From the NCBI RefSeq assembly GCF_963678635.1, contig NC_087064.1:46733346-46797345 (forward strand): 64,000 nucleotides of DNA, in the 5' to 3' direction. Positions 32,910-43,692 of this stretch are shown piece after piece. The position numbers and the translations under genes were made by a program. The stretch comes from Symsagittifera roscoffensis. Its lineage: Eukaryota; Xenacoelomorpha; Acoela; Convolutidae. Below the pieces are notes generated by a model. It ran no database searches. It was given only the letters and a program-made list of their open reading frames with translations, and had not been told where the DNA came from. The stretch's first letter is position 1. Each line of letters starts with the position of its first letter.

Positions 32910-34400
32910 TCAGCTCATTGGGCTGTGTGTGTCTTCTTCCATCCTAACGCACCAAATCTTCGCCAACGGCTGTGTTTCTTGTTTGAACGGCTGAAGATCA
33001 GTCCTGACTACCTCTTTCTGCGGCAACAGACTTATCGAACGTTTCGATACCGCTATTGTCTCCAAATCATCCGCTGCGTTGTCAAAGACTCTTTCGCTTG
33101 GTATAAGGTAGCGATCGCTGTCAGGATCTTGGTACACCTCTCTGTCCAGATCCCTTGCCCGAGTTTCCACTAGTAGTGTGTGGATCGCTAGTTCGGACAG
33201 TTCTGATCCCGAGCTAGAGTTCCTGTCTGAATAGGTGTCCATTCCTGAGTTTCGGGAATTGTCATCCGTTGAAGAGGTTGTGCTGGAGACTGCACGCTCC
33301 TCCAGATCATGTCTGTGCCTTCTTCGCATCCATCTGAACTCCCCGGACAAAACTTTGTTCTCTAGGTCCTGTTTCTCATCAGGAATTTTTTCGTCTATCT
33401 CAGACTCCCCGGACAAAATTTCTTGTCCCGGGTGTTGATCTTGTGATCGCTGGTTCTTCTCATCATTCGTCTCCCCGGACAAATAATCTTGCAGCAGATT
33501 TTGTTCTACCTTTTCACCTTCCTTATCCTGGTCCACAAAGGTGACGGTTTTCTTTCGCGTGCTGCTCCCCTGTTCTTTATGTCCGTAAGAAGTACTGGTT
33601 AAAATCTCGTGGGGTATGGAGGATACTAGTTGCTGAACTATTGTCCTACAATCCCTCTCGTTCTCTGCGTGCTGTCGTCTGGACGGCATGATCTTCACCT
33701 TCTCCCTGACTGTCAGCGATGCCACTGATGCTGTCCACTCGGGGTCATCTCTGGTCACTTCTCTTTCTAACAATCTACCCAGCATCCGCATCATTTGCGG
33801 TGTGACCTGCACCGTTTTATCCAATAATGAGAGGCTGTTTATATTCATGCGAGAGAGTTCTTGCTGGACCAGATTCGAGCGCAGCAACAGATCCAAGGGG
33901 ACCGGGTCCTCCTTGGATAGGATTTTTATCTCGGCTGCTTTCTCCACAGGCAACTCAGGATGCCCTGGAATTGGATGTCCAGATTTATCAAACCATCTCG
34001 TTAAGGGAAGCGCTTCATAAGTCTTTTTGTCCAGGAACGAGAATCCCTCCTTTATTTCTGCCTGATTGGCTTGCTTCTGTTCCAATCTTTCATAGAACTC
34101 AGTTTTCTTGCCGAGGCTATCAGCATTCTGGTGTTTATCACGCATCCTGTGTTCGATTATCATATGGTAGCCATCCAATCTTACTATCCATCTACCAATA
34201 TAACTCTGATCCATCGAGTAGGTCTTCAACCAGGATAACGCTCTGTTGTCCACGCGTAACTTGAAGAGAGCGCTCCCCAAGTATGCACGGTACTTTTCCA
34301 CGAAAGTGACTACTGCAAACATTTCTGCTTTTGGTGCGCCATATTTCATCTCTGTGTCACTCAAGACCTTGCTGCCGTATGCAATGGGACGGAGAACCGT
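32910..34400 (-). pseudogene. RNase H C-terminal part and long acidic/Ser-rich linker
   Basis: The 484-codon frame opens with the second half of RNase H: YGAPKAEMFAVVTFVEKY (acidic Glu), KLRVDNRALSWL (Asp) and HQNADSLGK (last Asp). An in-frame TGA at 34,401-34,403 separates it from the first half. After about residue 95 comes a linker of nearly 390 residues before the integrase, much longer than usual. It is helical at first, then D/E/S-rich. It contains three LSGE repeats (YLSGETNDE, ILSGESEIDE, VLSGEFRW) encoded by the 11-nt core that also marks the polypurine tract. Confidence 0.8.
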
Positions 34401-35220
34401 TCATCCATTCCATTCTTGCTCTCGATGCAATATTCCTGAGATGGCTACTACCGATGCGTCTGTGTCAAGAACATACATGCCCTTTTCTGTAGGCATGCCT
34501 AGCACTGGCGCTTCGCACAGTTCCCGCTTTATGTTCTCGAAGGCGACTTGTGCCTCATCGTTCCACTCGAACTTTTTCCCTTTGTTGCGCATTAGCTTCT
34601 GCATCGGATACACCTTGTCCGCATATCCTTTTATGAAATCCCGGTAGTAATTGGCAAACCCTAGGAAGCTCAGGAGCTGTGTGTCCGTTCTGGGAGCTTT
34701 CCATGTCAAAACTGCTTCCACTGCTTCCGGGTCCGGCCTCACACCATGCCTGTCCACCATTCTCCCAAAGGTACTTAATCGAATCCCTAAGGATTTCACA
34801 TTTCGATGGTTTGCACTTCAATTCAGCTCTTTTCATGCATCCAAAGACCTCATCGAGCCTATCAATGTGGTCTTCCAGGGTCGGTGTCGCTATGACTACG
34901 TCATCCACGTAACACATCACGAGATTGCCGTACTTCTTGGTCACTCTCGTCAAAGCCTGAGCCATCAGTCTTTGAAAAGTGGCCGTTGCATTGCACAAGC
35001 CGAAGGGCATCCTCTTCCACTGGTACAATCCCAATTCGCACGCGAATCTGGTTTTCTCTCTATCCTTCTTCCGCAGAGGGACCTGCCAGAAGGCAGAACC
35101 CAAGTCCAATGTGGTGAATAACTTGGCATCACCAAGCTTAGAGAGGCTCTCGTCTATCCGCGGTATCGGGTACGCATCTTTTATTGTTACCGCGTTCAAG
35201 TAACGAAAGTCGCAACAAAA
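34401..35220 (-). pseudogene. Giant-element reverse transcriptase and start of RNase H, broken
   Basis: The palm is complete in the 214-codon frame at 35,199-34,555: IKDAYPIPRIDESL, TLDLGSAFWQVPL with the first Asp, RMPFGLCNATATFQ, and CYVDDVVIAT (residues 97-100). An extra base in the T run near 34,773 shifts the frame. The coding sense resumes with FGRMVDRHGV and LLSFLGFANYYRDFI in the 132-codon frame ending at 34,401, which closes with the start of RNase H (YVLDTDASVVAISG). The junction with the protease frame at about 35,230 is also shifted, in a G run. Confidence 0.92.
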
Positions 35221-35221
35221 T

Positions 35222-36520
35222 CTAAGCTGCCCCTTTCTTTTTCGCCATTACTACCCCGCAAGCCCATGGCAATTTCGAGGGTTCTATCATGTCGTATTCA
35301 AGCAACATTTCTATTTCCGCTCGGCACGCTTCCGATTTGTGTGGCGTCATTCGTCTTGCGCCTTCCCTGTGGGGAACGGCGCCCTCTTCAAGTTCGATTT
35401 CGATATCCGCCTTATGTTTTGAAAATACATCTGCGTTCCGATTTAGGAGGTCCCGCAATTTTTCGAAATCTCCCTCACCTATTTTCCTTTTTAAATGTTC
35501 TATCTCTGGCAAAACCGGTTCGTCAGATTCTAGTTCATATGACGAGGGGCGTTCCGGAAAATTCGAGCAGCTTGATAAGCCGTCGTCCGTTTCGGATTTC
35601 ATTGAAAACAATTTATGAATAGATTTTAATTCATTAATCCTCCTAAAAATTTTATCTTTACTAGCATGATAAGGACAGTCTTTCACACTATGTTTCTTCA
35701 AGTTTTGTGTCTCCTCATAGTCGGTCCTCATCGGCAAAGCGTAACCAAGCTTCTTTCCACGCTGGATTGAAACCGTGGTGTCCAGTGTGTTCAATAACAC
35801 ACTGACACACAGTCCGTTTCGCGTTACCGAGAAGCTCCTGCCTAAAATCACTGAACTCTGACTATTTGGATTCGGTACTAAGCAAACCTGTTTACTATCA
35901 CTTAACGAATTCAAATTTCTCATTGTAAAAATTGCCACCACAGCTTGTCCTGGCTGTAGTTTTACTTTTCTATCTAAAAACATTGGTACCTTGTTTTCGT
36001 CTGTTATTATCCTATTAATTGGTTTCTTAACATACTTCCGGTCCGGGTTTCTAATCCGTATCAGACCGTTGTTCAAGTCAATCATCACGTCAAAATTCCT
36101 GACAAAATCTCTGCCCAAGATGATTTGGTCGGCGTCGTCCAAATTCTCTAACACCAGGAAGCTCTTCCAAAGATCCCGTACTCCCATGTGGAGGACCGTT
36201 ATTCGTGTTCTTCCGGCTACGTAAATAGCTCCTCGATTGGCGGCGGCTAGTCGAAGATTCGTTGGAATTAGATCTTCCCTCGTGAAGCCCATTCTTTCCC
36301 AAGTTTTTATCGGCATCACACTCACTACCGCTCCTGTGTCCAGAAGCCCTGGGACTCCAATTTTCGTTCCGTTGGTGTCGAGCAGATGTGCGGTCACATC
36401 TGCTTCATACCCAATGTGTACTGCATCTTGTTCCATCATGGCGTCATGGCCTATCCTGCGGACTTTGAGTTCCTCCTCACCCAAATAGATCTGCCCCATT
36501 TGGTCATCATCTGTTGTTAC
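35222..36520 (-). pseudogene. Giant-element aspartic protease and RT N-terminus
   Basis: The frame is open from just after the TAA at 36,521-36,523 and in line with Gag upstream, so protease is translated in the Gag frame. Protease: VPGLLDTGAVVSVMP with DTGA at residues 54-57 counted from the ATG at 36,499, and IILGRDFVRNFDV at about 126-138, the usual second hallmark. A spacer of about 230 residues follows, then the RT fingers (AEIEMLLEYDMIEPS, WACGVVMAKKKG). The frame is lost in the next codons by a length change in a G run. Retropepsin of Ty3/Gypsy type; active as a dimer. Confidence 0.9.
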
Positions 36521-37261
36521 TTAAGTCCTGGTGTAGATACTGATTCCATCCACGTTCAGCATCACTTGATACGGCCCATAGACCTCTAGGTAGCGTCCAT
36601 GAAGTTTTTTCATGCAAGGGCCACCCGTTGTTAGTAGTGCTCGCACAGCTCTCGACTCAGTGCGTGGCTCCACCAGCCTCAGATAATCCGCATATGTGTC
36701 CAAATGCATCAAAGTGAACTCGGATGGTTCACTCAGGTTTCTGATTACCTGATGTCCGGCCACTGAGATTATCGACTGTATTTTGCTTCCTTGTGGCACC
36801 ATGCCGAACCTCTGACCGGAGATCACATTAAGTTTCATGCTCAAAATGCTTGGTGCTTTAGTTTCTTCGAACTCCGTTGCTTCGAAGGTATTCAGTTGCT
36901 CCTGTAGTTTCTCATTCTCCAGTTCAAGTTTCACTTTTTGTTCGATCTCCTTCGTCACAAGTTCCTGCTGCATTCTATTTAGAGCATCCCTCGCGGCTGT
37001 CCTATAACCGATCTTGAAGTCATCGGCCGCAGTTGCTGGTTCCGGTTCACGTGTCTCTTCAGTTACCGTCTGCATTTTCTTCGCCGCCAGTTTATGAGGT
37101 TTATCTTTTCTGCGTGCCTCCGCTTCACTCAACAGGCGAGCCTTGCTGGCTTTCACTCCTGACAAAGCTTCTTCATGCGGACAATCTGATTTAAAATGAC
37201 CTTCCAAGTTGCAAAAGAAACACCTTGGGCCAAATTTTGCAATTACTCCTCTCATGAAATC
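36521..37261 (-). pseudogene. Gag C-terminal part with second zinc knuckle
   Basis: Continues the Gag frame after one TAG (37,262-37,264). A CCHC box CFFCNLEGHFKSDC (C-x2-C-x4-H-x4-C) lies at the start. A Lys/Glu-rich helix follows (EIEQKVKLELENEKLQEQL, likely coiled coil), then a beta-rich region without motifs I recognise. The module sits directly before protease and is separated from it by one in-frame TAA. Two knuckles about 50 residues apart mark this as nucleocapsid. Confidence 0.82.
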
Positions 37262-38640
37262 CTAATGGTCCAATTCTGACGCATCTTCGTCCTCGAGGCT
37301 AAAGCCTTTTGCCTTCATGCCTTGTTTGTAAGTTGGGCATGCCGACACATGATGGTCCGTTGAACTGCAATTGGCACAAGAGCGTCTCTTGTCCATATCA
37401 TCCCTCGATTTGTACCAATTGTTCCCTTGGTTTGCTGGTCCGTTGTTAAAATTGCCATAATTGTTCTTGTAGTATTCAGATCTCGAAGGAGGTTTCAACA
37501 AAAGATACTCTTTTGACTTGAGCCTCAACTCCTCTGGTGTTGGCGCATTCGTTGATAGTGGTGTGTAATGCGTTGCTAGCATTGTTCGAAGTTCATCATT
37601 CTTCACACCATCGATGAATTTTGAGGCTACTGCCAGGTTCATCCTTCGGTTTGACTCATCCGGTTGGCTGCGTCTTCTCAGCATTTCCAAGTCGTCTAGA
37701 AACTTGTCTATCGTTTCATCTTCCCGTTGTCTCCGTTTCTCGAAGCGCATCATTGCTTGGTGCCCCTGCACCCCTGATCCAAAACGGTTTAACAAGATTT
37801 TGAAGATTTTCTCGGCTGTGTCACGCTGATATTGCTTCTTGGCCATGACACAGTTCAGGGCTGTCCCTTCCAAATTACTGGTGAGCGCACTGCATTCCTG
37901 TCTCTCCGACAAGTCCTCTTCCTCGAAATGCAGCTTCATCACCTCTATCCAGGTGTCAATACAGCCATCAGATTCGTCTTTATAGCATCTTGGTTTCTTA
38001 AAGACTCTTCTGGTCTTCTCACTGCGTTCATTGGTTCTGGATAACCTTGTAAGGAATGTCTCCAAAGACCTGTTTAGGGGTTCAAAGGCTGTGACCATTG
38101 CCGTAGCATCCCTTGAGTGTCCCGCCTGAGTGTCCTCACACCTTGTCAAAGGCTCTGTATGCGGAGCATCCCTGCAATCCGAATCGCCGTGAGTGTTTCC
38201 CCCTTGGCCCACATGACTCCTCCCCGGGCTTGCATGCCCTCTGTTACCGGAATCACTTCTCCCAGTCGCATGTGTGCCTTGCGTTGGTCGTTCATTAGAG
38301 GTCTGTCTGTTCCCCGTTGAACTTGCTCTACTGTTCGGGTCCCATGTTCTATTATCCCTTGTGGCATAGCCTGTTGAACTGCCCCTGTCTCTAGTGGATC
38401 CATATGTCCTCCTCTTTTGATGGTCATTGAAGTTCACCTTCGGCTCCCTGCTGGGACCTCCCGAGTTCGGTTCCCCTTCTTTTGGTCCACTCTTGCTGCT
38501 TAGTAGCCCGTCCAACTTGTCCATGATAGCCTGAGTTCGCCTCTCCATCATCGCGTCTATCTTTGTGTCAAGAGTCCCAAGAGACTGCTCTTGCTGAATT
38601 CTCAACTTCTCCATGTCGTCTCTTGAGCGTAACTCTTGTC
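37262..38640 (-). pseudogene. Gag capsid and first zinc knuckle
   Basis: Gag builds the particle. The 450-codon frame contains a low-complexity segment (H/G/R/T-rich), a capsid-type helical region of the retrotransposon-gag kind (DTWIEVMKLHFEEEDL, KIFKILLNRFG, ETIDKFLDDLEMLRRRS), and the knuckle CANCSSTDHHVSAC near residues 414-427. It overlaps the end of the N-terminal Gag frame. One base lost at about 38,635 explains the shift, since QELRSRDDMEKL is readable across it. It ends at a TAG, and the frame then continues into the second knuckle. Confidence 0.85.
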
Positions 38641-39614
38641 ATTCGCGACAAGTTCTTCGCTATATGCTCGTCCGTCATTTCTTTCAAGCGTTTTTCGCTC
38701 CTACCAACTTCTTGTCTATTGCGGTTTATTTCTTCCCGCAGACTTTCTCTTTCAATGTGAACTGCTCTTTCTAGCCCACTCATTCTTATGGACATCTGTT
38801 CATTTTGTTCTCCTAAACTGTCCACTATGTTGTTCAAGGTTTCTTCTAGTGCTGCCCCGTTATCCACAAGTGGCGTCACTAGTGGCGGTGTAACCCTGTC
38901 GGTCCCAGGTAGCTTCGTGCTGGTCGAGATTCGGGCCTTGACTCTCTGCCTCGACGTCTTTTCATTATCCACCTCAGGATCCGCCAATGCATTGCCTAGC
39001 CCTCTGTTTCTACTCTCCCCAGTTTGCGGCTCTGAAGTTGTCATAATCGCGAAGCCGCTCGACTGGCCCGGTGTGTTTACCTCTTTGCTTATCGTTCTCA
39101 CCACACCAAATTTGTCCATGGTTCCAGTCTCTCTTTCGACGTATGCCTCATTCTCCTGGGTCGAACTATTGAGGCTGACTTGAGATCCAAAATCCACTTG
39201 CTCTTCTTCGTCCTCCTCCTCCTGGGATTCACCTTCATTTCCTGCGCCCCCTCCCATGTTGAATGGAATGATGTTTCCTAAGGTGTTCCTCATTCTTTCT
39301 GAGAACGATGATGACGTTGTTTGTTTCTCAGTCCCGCCTGCCATCATAGTGTTGTCTGTTGGAGATCTTCTAGTTGCCGCTATTTCAGTTGAGATGTCGG
39401 ACAGTTCCGACATCTCTTCTCGATCCAACGTCCCGGTGGAAGTGGCAAAATCATGGCCTTGTTCTACCGGAGTAGATTCACTCGCCAGCCTTCTGCCTCT
39501 CCCTTCCAGTCCATGTACTTCCTGGTTCTCGTTCATGGCATGGTCCGTATTGACCTCCACTTCTAACAGTTCTTTTCGCTCTTCTGAGGTCTTCTGACTC
39601 CTTGTTTTAACCAT
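38568..39614 (-). pseudogene. Gag N-terminal part
   Basis: I take the ATG at 39,612-39,614 (MVKTRSQKTSEER) as the start. The open frame extends 19 codons further upstream but has no other ATG. The protein is hydrophilic, with S/T/E-rich low complexity and an acidic run (EEEDEEEQVDFGS). A likely coiled coil lies near the end (NEQMSIRMSGLERAVHI, ESLREEINRNRQEV). This is a typical matrix-like or assembly region. The last 15 or so codons are out of frame, after the break near 38,635. Confidence 0.75.
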
Positions 39615-39671
39615 TCTGCCTGAAACCGTCTCCCCTTTGTCGGTCCGGGCAAATTTTGATACGATCCACAA

Positions 39672-42600
39672 AAGGGTCGGTCATTGTTTTTCTTTGCTTT
39701 TTAGGTATGAATTTCCTAGAGCTATCACCTCGCTTAGGTATCCTTGACTTGTCTAGACTCATTCTCAATCTGTCACTTCCTAATGCCTATACATTCAATT
39801 CGATTGCTAGTGACCTTATAGTTTGACTACCAACAATAATGACACAACACAATAAATTTCACAAGATTCTATTAAATAGTGACCACGAATCCCTGCATGT
39901 TATCAGAGTACAGTTTGTATACAATTTATTCACACTAACCGATTATCGGTCGTAAGATTTCAGTACTAGCACAATATGATGTTATCAGTCAATTTAAAAG
40001 ATAAAGTACTCACTACCCAATCAAACACAGTTTATGTTGATTTAAAATCAAAAACAAAAAAATATATATAATGACAGAATATGAATACCTCTATAAAAAA
40101 CGTATGTGTATTGTACTTTTAGTTGGTCGCAGTACAATAGTCGAACTTATATTTTAAAGAAAAAGCTTTCCCTGCTCGGTGCTGCACCAAACAGACAAAA
40201 CTTTGAAGGCAGTAATTTTCTCAAGTGGGCGTCTATTGCACCCACCGAGTACTGTGTTAATTATCTGCCTTCGGACTGCCCGAGCTAGACCTACTAAAAT
40301 CCTCAGGGCAGTCACTTTTCACAAACTGAATTGGGTGTCAATCCACACTAACGAATTACGCCCTCTTTAGTTTAGACTTAGTGTCGCGAATATCCGAGTT
40401 CGGACCTGTTTTGTTTTGGTCTGGTTTTTATTGAAAAGCAAGTTACCAGTGCAGTCACTGATTCCTAGCCTGTCTGCTAATAACCTAATACCTCTCACTT
40501 TAGTCTTTCTTCCGTTTATCTAAGTCTTTTAATAAAATAATACCCCTCCGGATTGGAAAAAAAAATATATGGGACCCTTCCGGACTAACAAAATTTAGAG
40601 CCCTCCGGATTGGGACCCCTCTGAGTTAGTAGATATAAGACCCCTCCGGATTGGGACCCCTCCGAATTAGCAAATATAAGACCCCTCCGGATTGGGACCC
40701 CTCCGAATTAGCAAATATAAGACCCCTCCGGATTGGGACCCGTCCGAATTAGCAAATATAAGACCCCTCCGGATTGGGAGCCCTCTGGTTTATAATAGTA
40801 GCTTTTCGGAGATTTCCTTCTTTCAACCTATACCCCTCCGGATACGTTCTCCGATGCGATTTTGTTTTTTCAAATAACTAGGAAGGGTATTTACTGCTTT
40901 CCTAGACCCTTCCGGATTGAAGTTAAGCCTCTTATTTGACAATTCACGCTAACGGTGAAGGGTCTTATCGCTAGCCCAACTTCGGCTCAATTACGGTTTT
41001 CTTGTGCCTTTAGCCTTCCCTTTTCGTCTAGAACAGCCTAAAGTTACTCTATTCAACCGCTGTTACCTTTTGGTAGGGGTGTGAGGGCTTTTCTAAAAAA
41101 ATTTATAAAACGTGAAGGGTCTACACTCCAAATTGGTGAATTTGCTAAAAACAATCTCAAAAAATATTCACGCTTACCTTTTTGAAAAACTTTTGACCCT
41201 ATCAGTAAGCTCAGCTAATTTCTGATCGATTGATACCAAGATCAACTCGATATGCCCAGTAGTTTCAAAGTTATTAACCAAAACGTCTTATTTCTAAAGT
41301 CAAAAAATTTGTCTCTTATAGGTTCCGCCTAACTTTTTCCGCAATTCTGTTCTTTTCGACCTCAAAATTTTTGATCCGAGCTCAGAAGGCCTATAATCTT
41401 CTAGTTCAAATGCAAAAGACCCGATCTAAAACGCTTTAGTTGAAAAAATTTGCGAAAAACTATGCTACCTAGACCCCTCCGGATTGCTGAATCCACCAAA
41501 TCAAACACGTTAAGTTCGATTTCTCTGCAACCCGGAAAGCTTTCGGGTAGCGGGTTTTAAAACTCGTAGATTCACTAGTGGACGTTGTCCGAACAACTAT
41601 TTTTACTGTTCTAACTCAAAAATTTCAAAAAATTTTCTGATTTTATAGTGTTTCGTACTATCAAAAATCGCGAAAATTCGGTTTTTGGTACCAAAATAGT
41701 TCCAACCACTTCCGAACTGAATTTAACCGGTTCTATCTATTATAGTAGTGCAGTTACGATGTAACACACTAATTTAGCGCTTTTTTCCGTTTCAAAAAAT
41801 ATCGATACCTCAAAAATCGCGACTTGTGGGGGATCAAAATATCGCTATTTTGACCCTAAAAACCGGTCTGCTTTCTGTGTTTTTCACTGAAAAACGATAT
41901 AGGAGTATTAATATAGGCTATATAAGTAAGAATATTAGTAATACTATACCCCTCCGGGTTTGTTTAATATCCGAATTAAGGTGCTTAACTCGGATATTCG
42001 CAGTTCGATGAAGGGTCACTACAGTGCAGCACTGTCGAGCCCCCCACAGATTACTATCTTAATTTTTGTACCAAAAGGGATACAAAACTTGTTAACGATA
42101 CCCAACAGTCGATTTTTGTTGTCGTTGAGCCCCTTCTTGTTGCTCCTTGTACTGCTTGCCGGATCAGTCTTCTCCCAAGACCCTTCCGAATTGAGCGCAA
42201 ATCGGCTGACCCTTCCGGATTGATCGCAATTTATCATTAACGTGCTTAAATGCTCAAATAACCCTACAGTACAAGCCTCTTAAACGGGCTACAAAATTGA
42301 TCGTAACAATCCTGACTGATATAAATGCCTGTAACAACAATATATCAATCAACAACAAACGGGAGGGTCGGATCACATCTTGTCTGGGGGATGATTTCTA
42401 CTGATTTTTTACTTTTTTACTGTTTTTGGTTTTTTCGGTTATTTTTTATGTTTTTAGTTTTTCTTGGGTACTATACTGCTTTTTGTTTGGTTTTATATAT
42501 ATCATTAGGTGTTTTTGGTCACAAACCTCTCAGGGAACGAGGGAATGGCCGATCCCCCCACCCTTCCTGATTCGTGAATTTTCGGTCTTAACTAGGTTAA

Positions 42601-42750
42601 AAAGCTTTTCACGGTAATCCGGAAGGCTTCCGCGTTCCGAACTACCCTTCCGCCCCGGCGGTTTAGGCCTATTAAGGGCGTTAATGGGAGCATCCGCTCG
42701 GCGCGGAATGCTCGTTAACGGTTCTGCCGGTCATGATGTTAAAAAAGACT
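39672..42750 (-). other. Long 5' leader of the giant element
   Basis: About 3.1 kb between the primer site and Gag with no credible open frame on the coding strand. It is densely marked by the plus-strand motif ACCCCTCCGGATT (and ACCCTTCCGGATT). Examples are at about 40,543, 40,830, 40,904, 41,470, 41,948, 42,177, 42,209 and 42,557, plus a tandem block at 40,540-40,790. The same motif lies in both LTRs. Leaders of this length are unusual and may hold packaging or translation-control elements. Confidence 0.75.
40540..40790 (-). repeat. 41-bp tandem repeats in the leader
   Basis: GACCCCTCCGGATTGGGAC starts at 40,639, 40,680, 40,721 and 40,762, exactly 41 bp apart. Each unit holds the motif twice (ACCCCTCCGGATT and ACCCCTCCGAATT), followed by AGCAAATATAA. 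More diverged units extend upstream to about 40,540. Confidence 0.9.
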
Positions 42751-42767
42751 AACACCCAGGAGCGCCA
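42751..42767 (-). promoter_or_regulatory. Candidate primer-binding site
   Basis: After the 5' LTR the minus strand has 12 nt (TAGATGTTTTTA) and then TGGCGCTCCTGGGTGTT, which starts with TGG as needed to pair with a tRNA 3' CCA. The 12-nt gap is larger than normal, and I could not name the tRNA. Confidence 0.4.
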
Positions 42768-42779
42768 TAAAAACATCTA

Positions 42780-43692
42780 TGTAACATTCGCCCGGAAGAT
42801 ACATATCGACGGAAAATAGAGCTAGTTTCTAAGACGACTGGCCAACGTATAAACAGAGCTCTACATGCTTTTCACTGTCTCTACCAAGCCAGTACTTTCG
42901 GTGGTCTTTCTAACATCGGTTCGACAAAAAACGTTACTGCTTTCGGCTTCGGTCAAAACATTCAAATTAACTTAAATACATTCAGAAATAGTGAGCTCAT
43001 GGCTGGGTCTCAGTATCCCCAGACCACGAGGTCACTCCTAAAAACAGGGCTACTACTACTTATTGAATCATTATTGTTTTTGTTCAGTAGATAAAAATCA
43101 TCATCTCCATCGAAGATGGATCAACCCTTTCCCCCAACTCCTAGCTTCTCATCTTAGTAGAATGAATTCAGATGTTAATTAAATTCAAATCAGGACATGA
43201 CAGGGAAGCTAAGAGTTTATATAAGTCGATAAGAGTTTCAGTCCCGAGACCCCTCCGGATTCCTGAATCCGGGGAAATAAGGCTCTTATCTTCCTTCCGG
43301 AAGGCTGGTTTTCCACCCTTCACCGTTGTTCGCAACGGCCTTGCAACTATTGTAGCGGCGCAATAGTTGCAACTCGGAACGTTCTCTGCTATTCCTGCAA
43401 TCTGTTGTTGTTTCTCACTCACAATTTCCGTTGTTATCGTCAGCGCAACTATCGTTGTTGTGTTTTTCTTCGACTTTCTGCCCAAAATGGCCGTTTCTGA
43501 CGTTTCTCAGAAATATGACGTCATAATTCGAATTTTTAAAATTTAAAATACCAGAATATTCTAGCCCTCACCGTTTGGCCAATCGTTCCAATAACGCTCT
43601 TATTCCTTCAAAATCGCCAATTCGGAAGGTTCACTGCTAAAAATTCGAATATGCTGAATCTGCATTTTGATCCATTCTGGTCGAATGTCACA
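42780..43692 (-). repeat. 5' LTR of the giant element
   Basis: Begins (coding sense) TGTGACATTCG and ends CGAATGTTACA. Compared with the 3' LTR it has one 7-bp indel and about 23 other differences by eye, so the insertion is not recent. U3 holds the palindrome CCGGATTCCTGAATCCGG (43,255-43,272) about 30 bp before the TATA box. If transcription starts 25-30 bp after TATA, U3 is about 0.5 kb and R-U5 about 0.4 kb. Confidence 0.93.
43216..43223 (-). promoter_or_regulatory. TATA box of the 5' LTR promoter
   Basis: TATATAAA on the minus strand, conserved in both LTRs, placed so that the start site would be near 43,190. Confidence 0.6.

Larger units (their letters stand above)
19283..43692 (-). 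mobile_element. 24.4-kb giant Ty3/Gypsy-type LTR retrotransposon with accessory ORFs
   Basis: Two direct repeats of about 0.91 kb (19,283-20,188 and 42,780-43,692) begin TGTAACATTCG and end CGAATGTCACA, the inverted TG...CA ends of LTRs. All internal coding runs on the minus strand in the order Gag, protease, RT, RNase H, linker, integrase, acidic tail, macro-like module, gap, SGNH protein, long accessory chain. The order with integrase last in Pol is Ty3/Gypsy. At 24.4 kb it is several times the usual 5-10 kb. The trinucleotide GAT flanks both outer ends. It interrupts Gypsy-B. It carries many stops and frame changes, so this copy is not autonomous, though it may still have been mobilised in trans. 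Confidence 0.93.

Noticed and set aside
40540-40790. The 41-bp repeats as a CRISPR-like array
   Set aside because: The units are contiguous without unique spacers, inside a eukaryotic LTR element leader.
43168-43485. A 105-codon open frame on the minus strand inside both LTRs, nearly identical in the two copies
   Set aside because: LTR copies are identical at insertion, so conservation between them is no evidence of coding. It lies in U3 upstream of the TATA box and has no recognisable domain.
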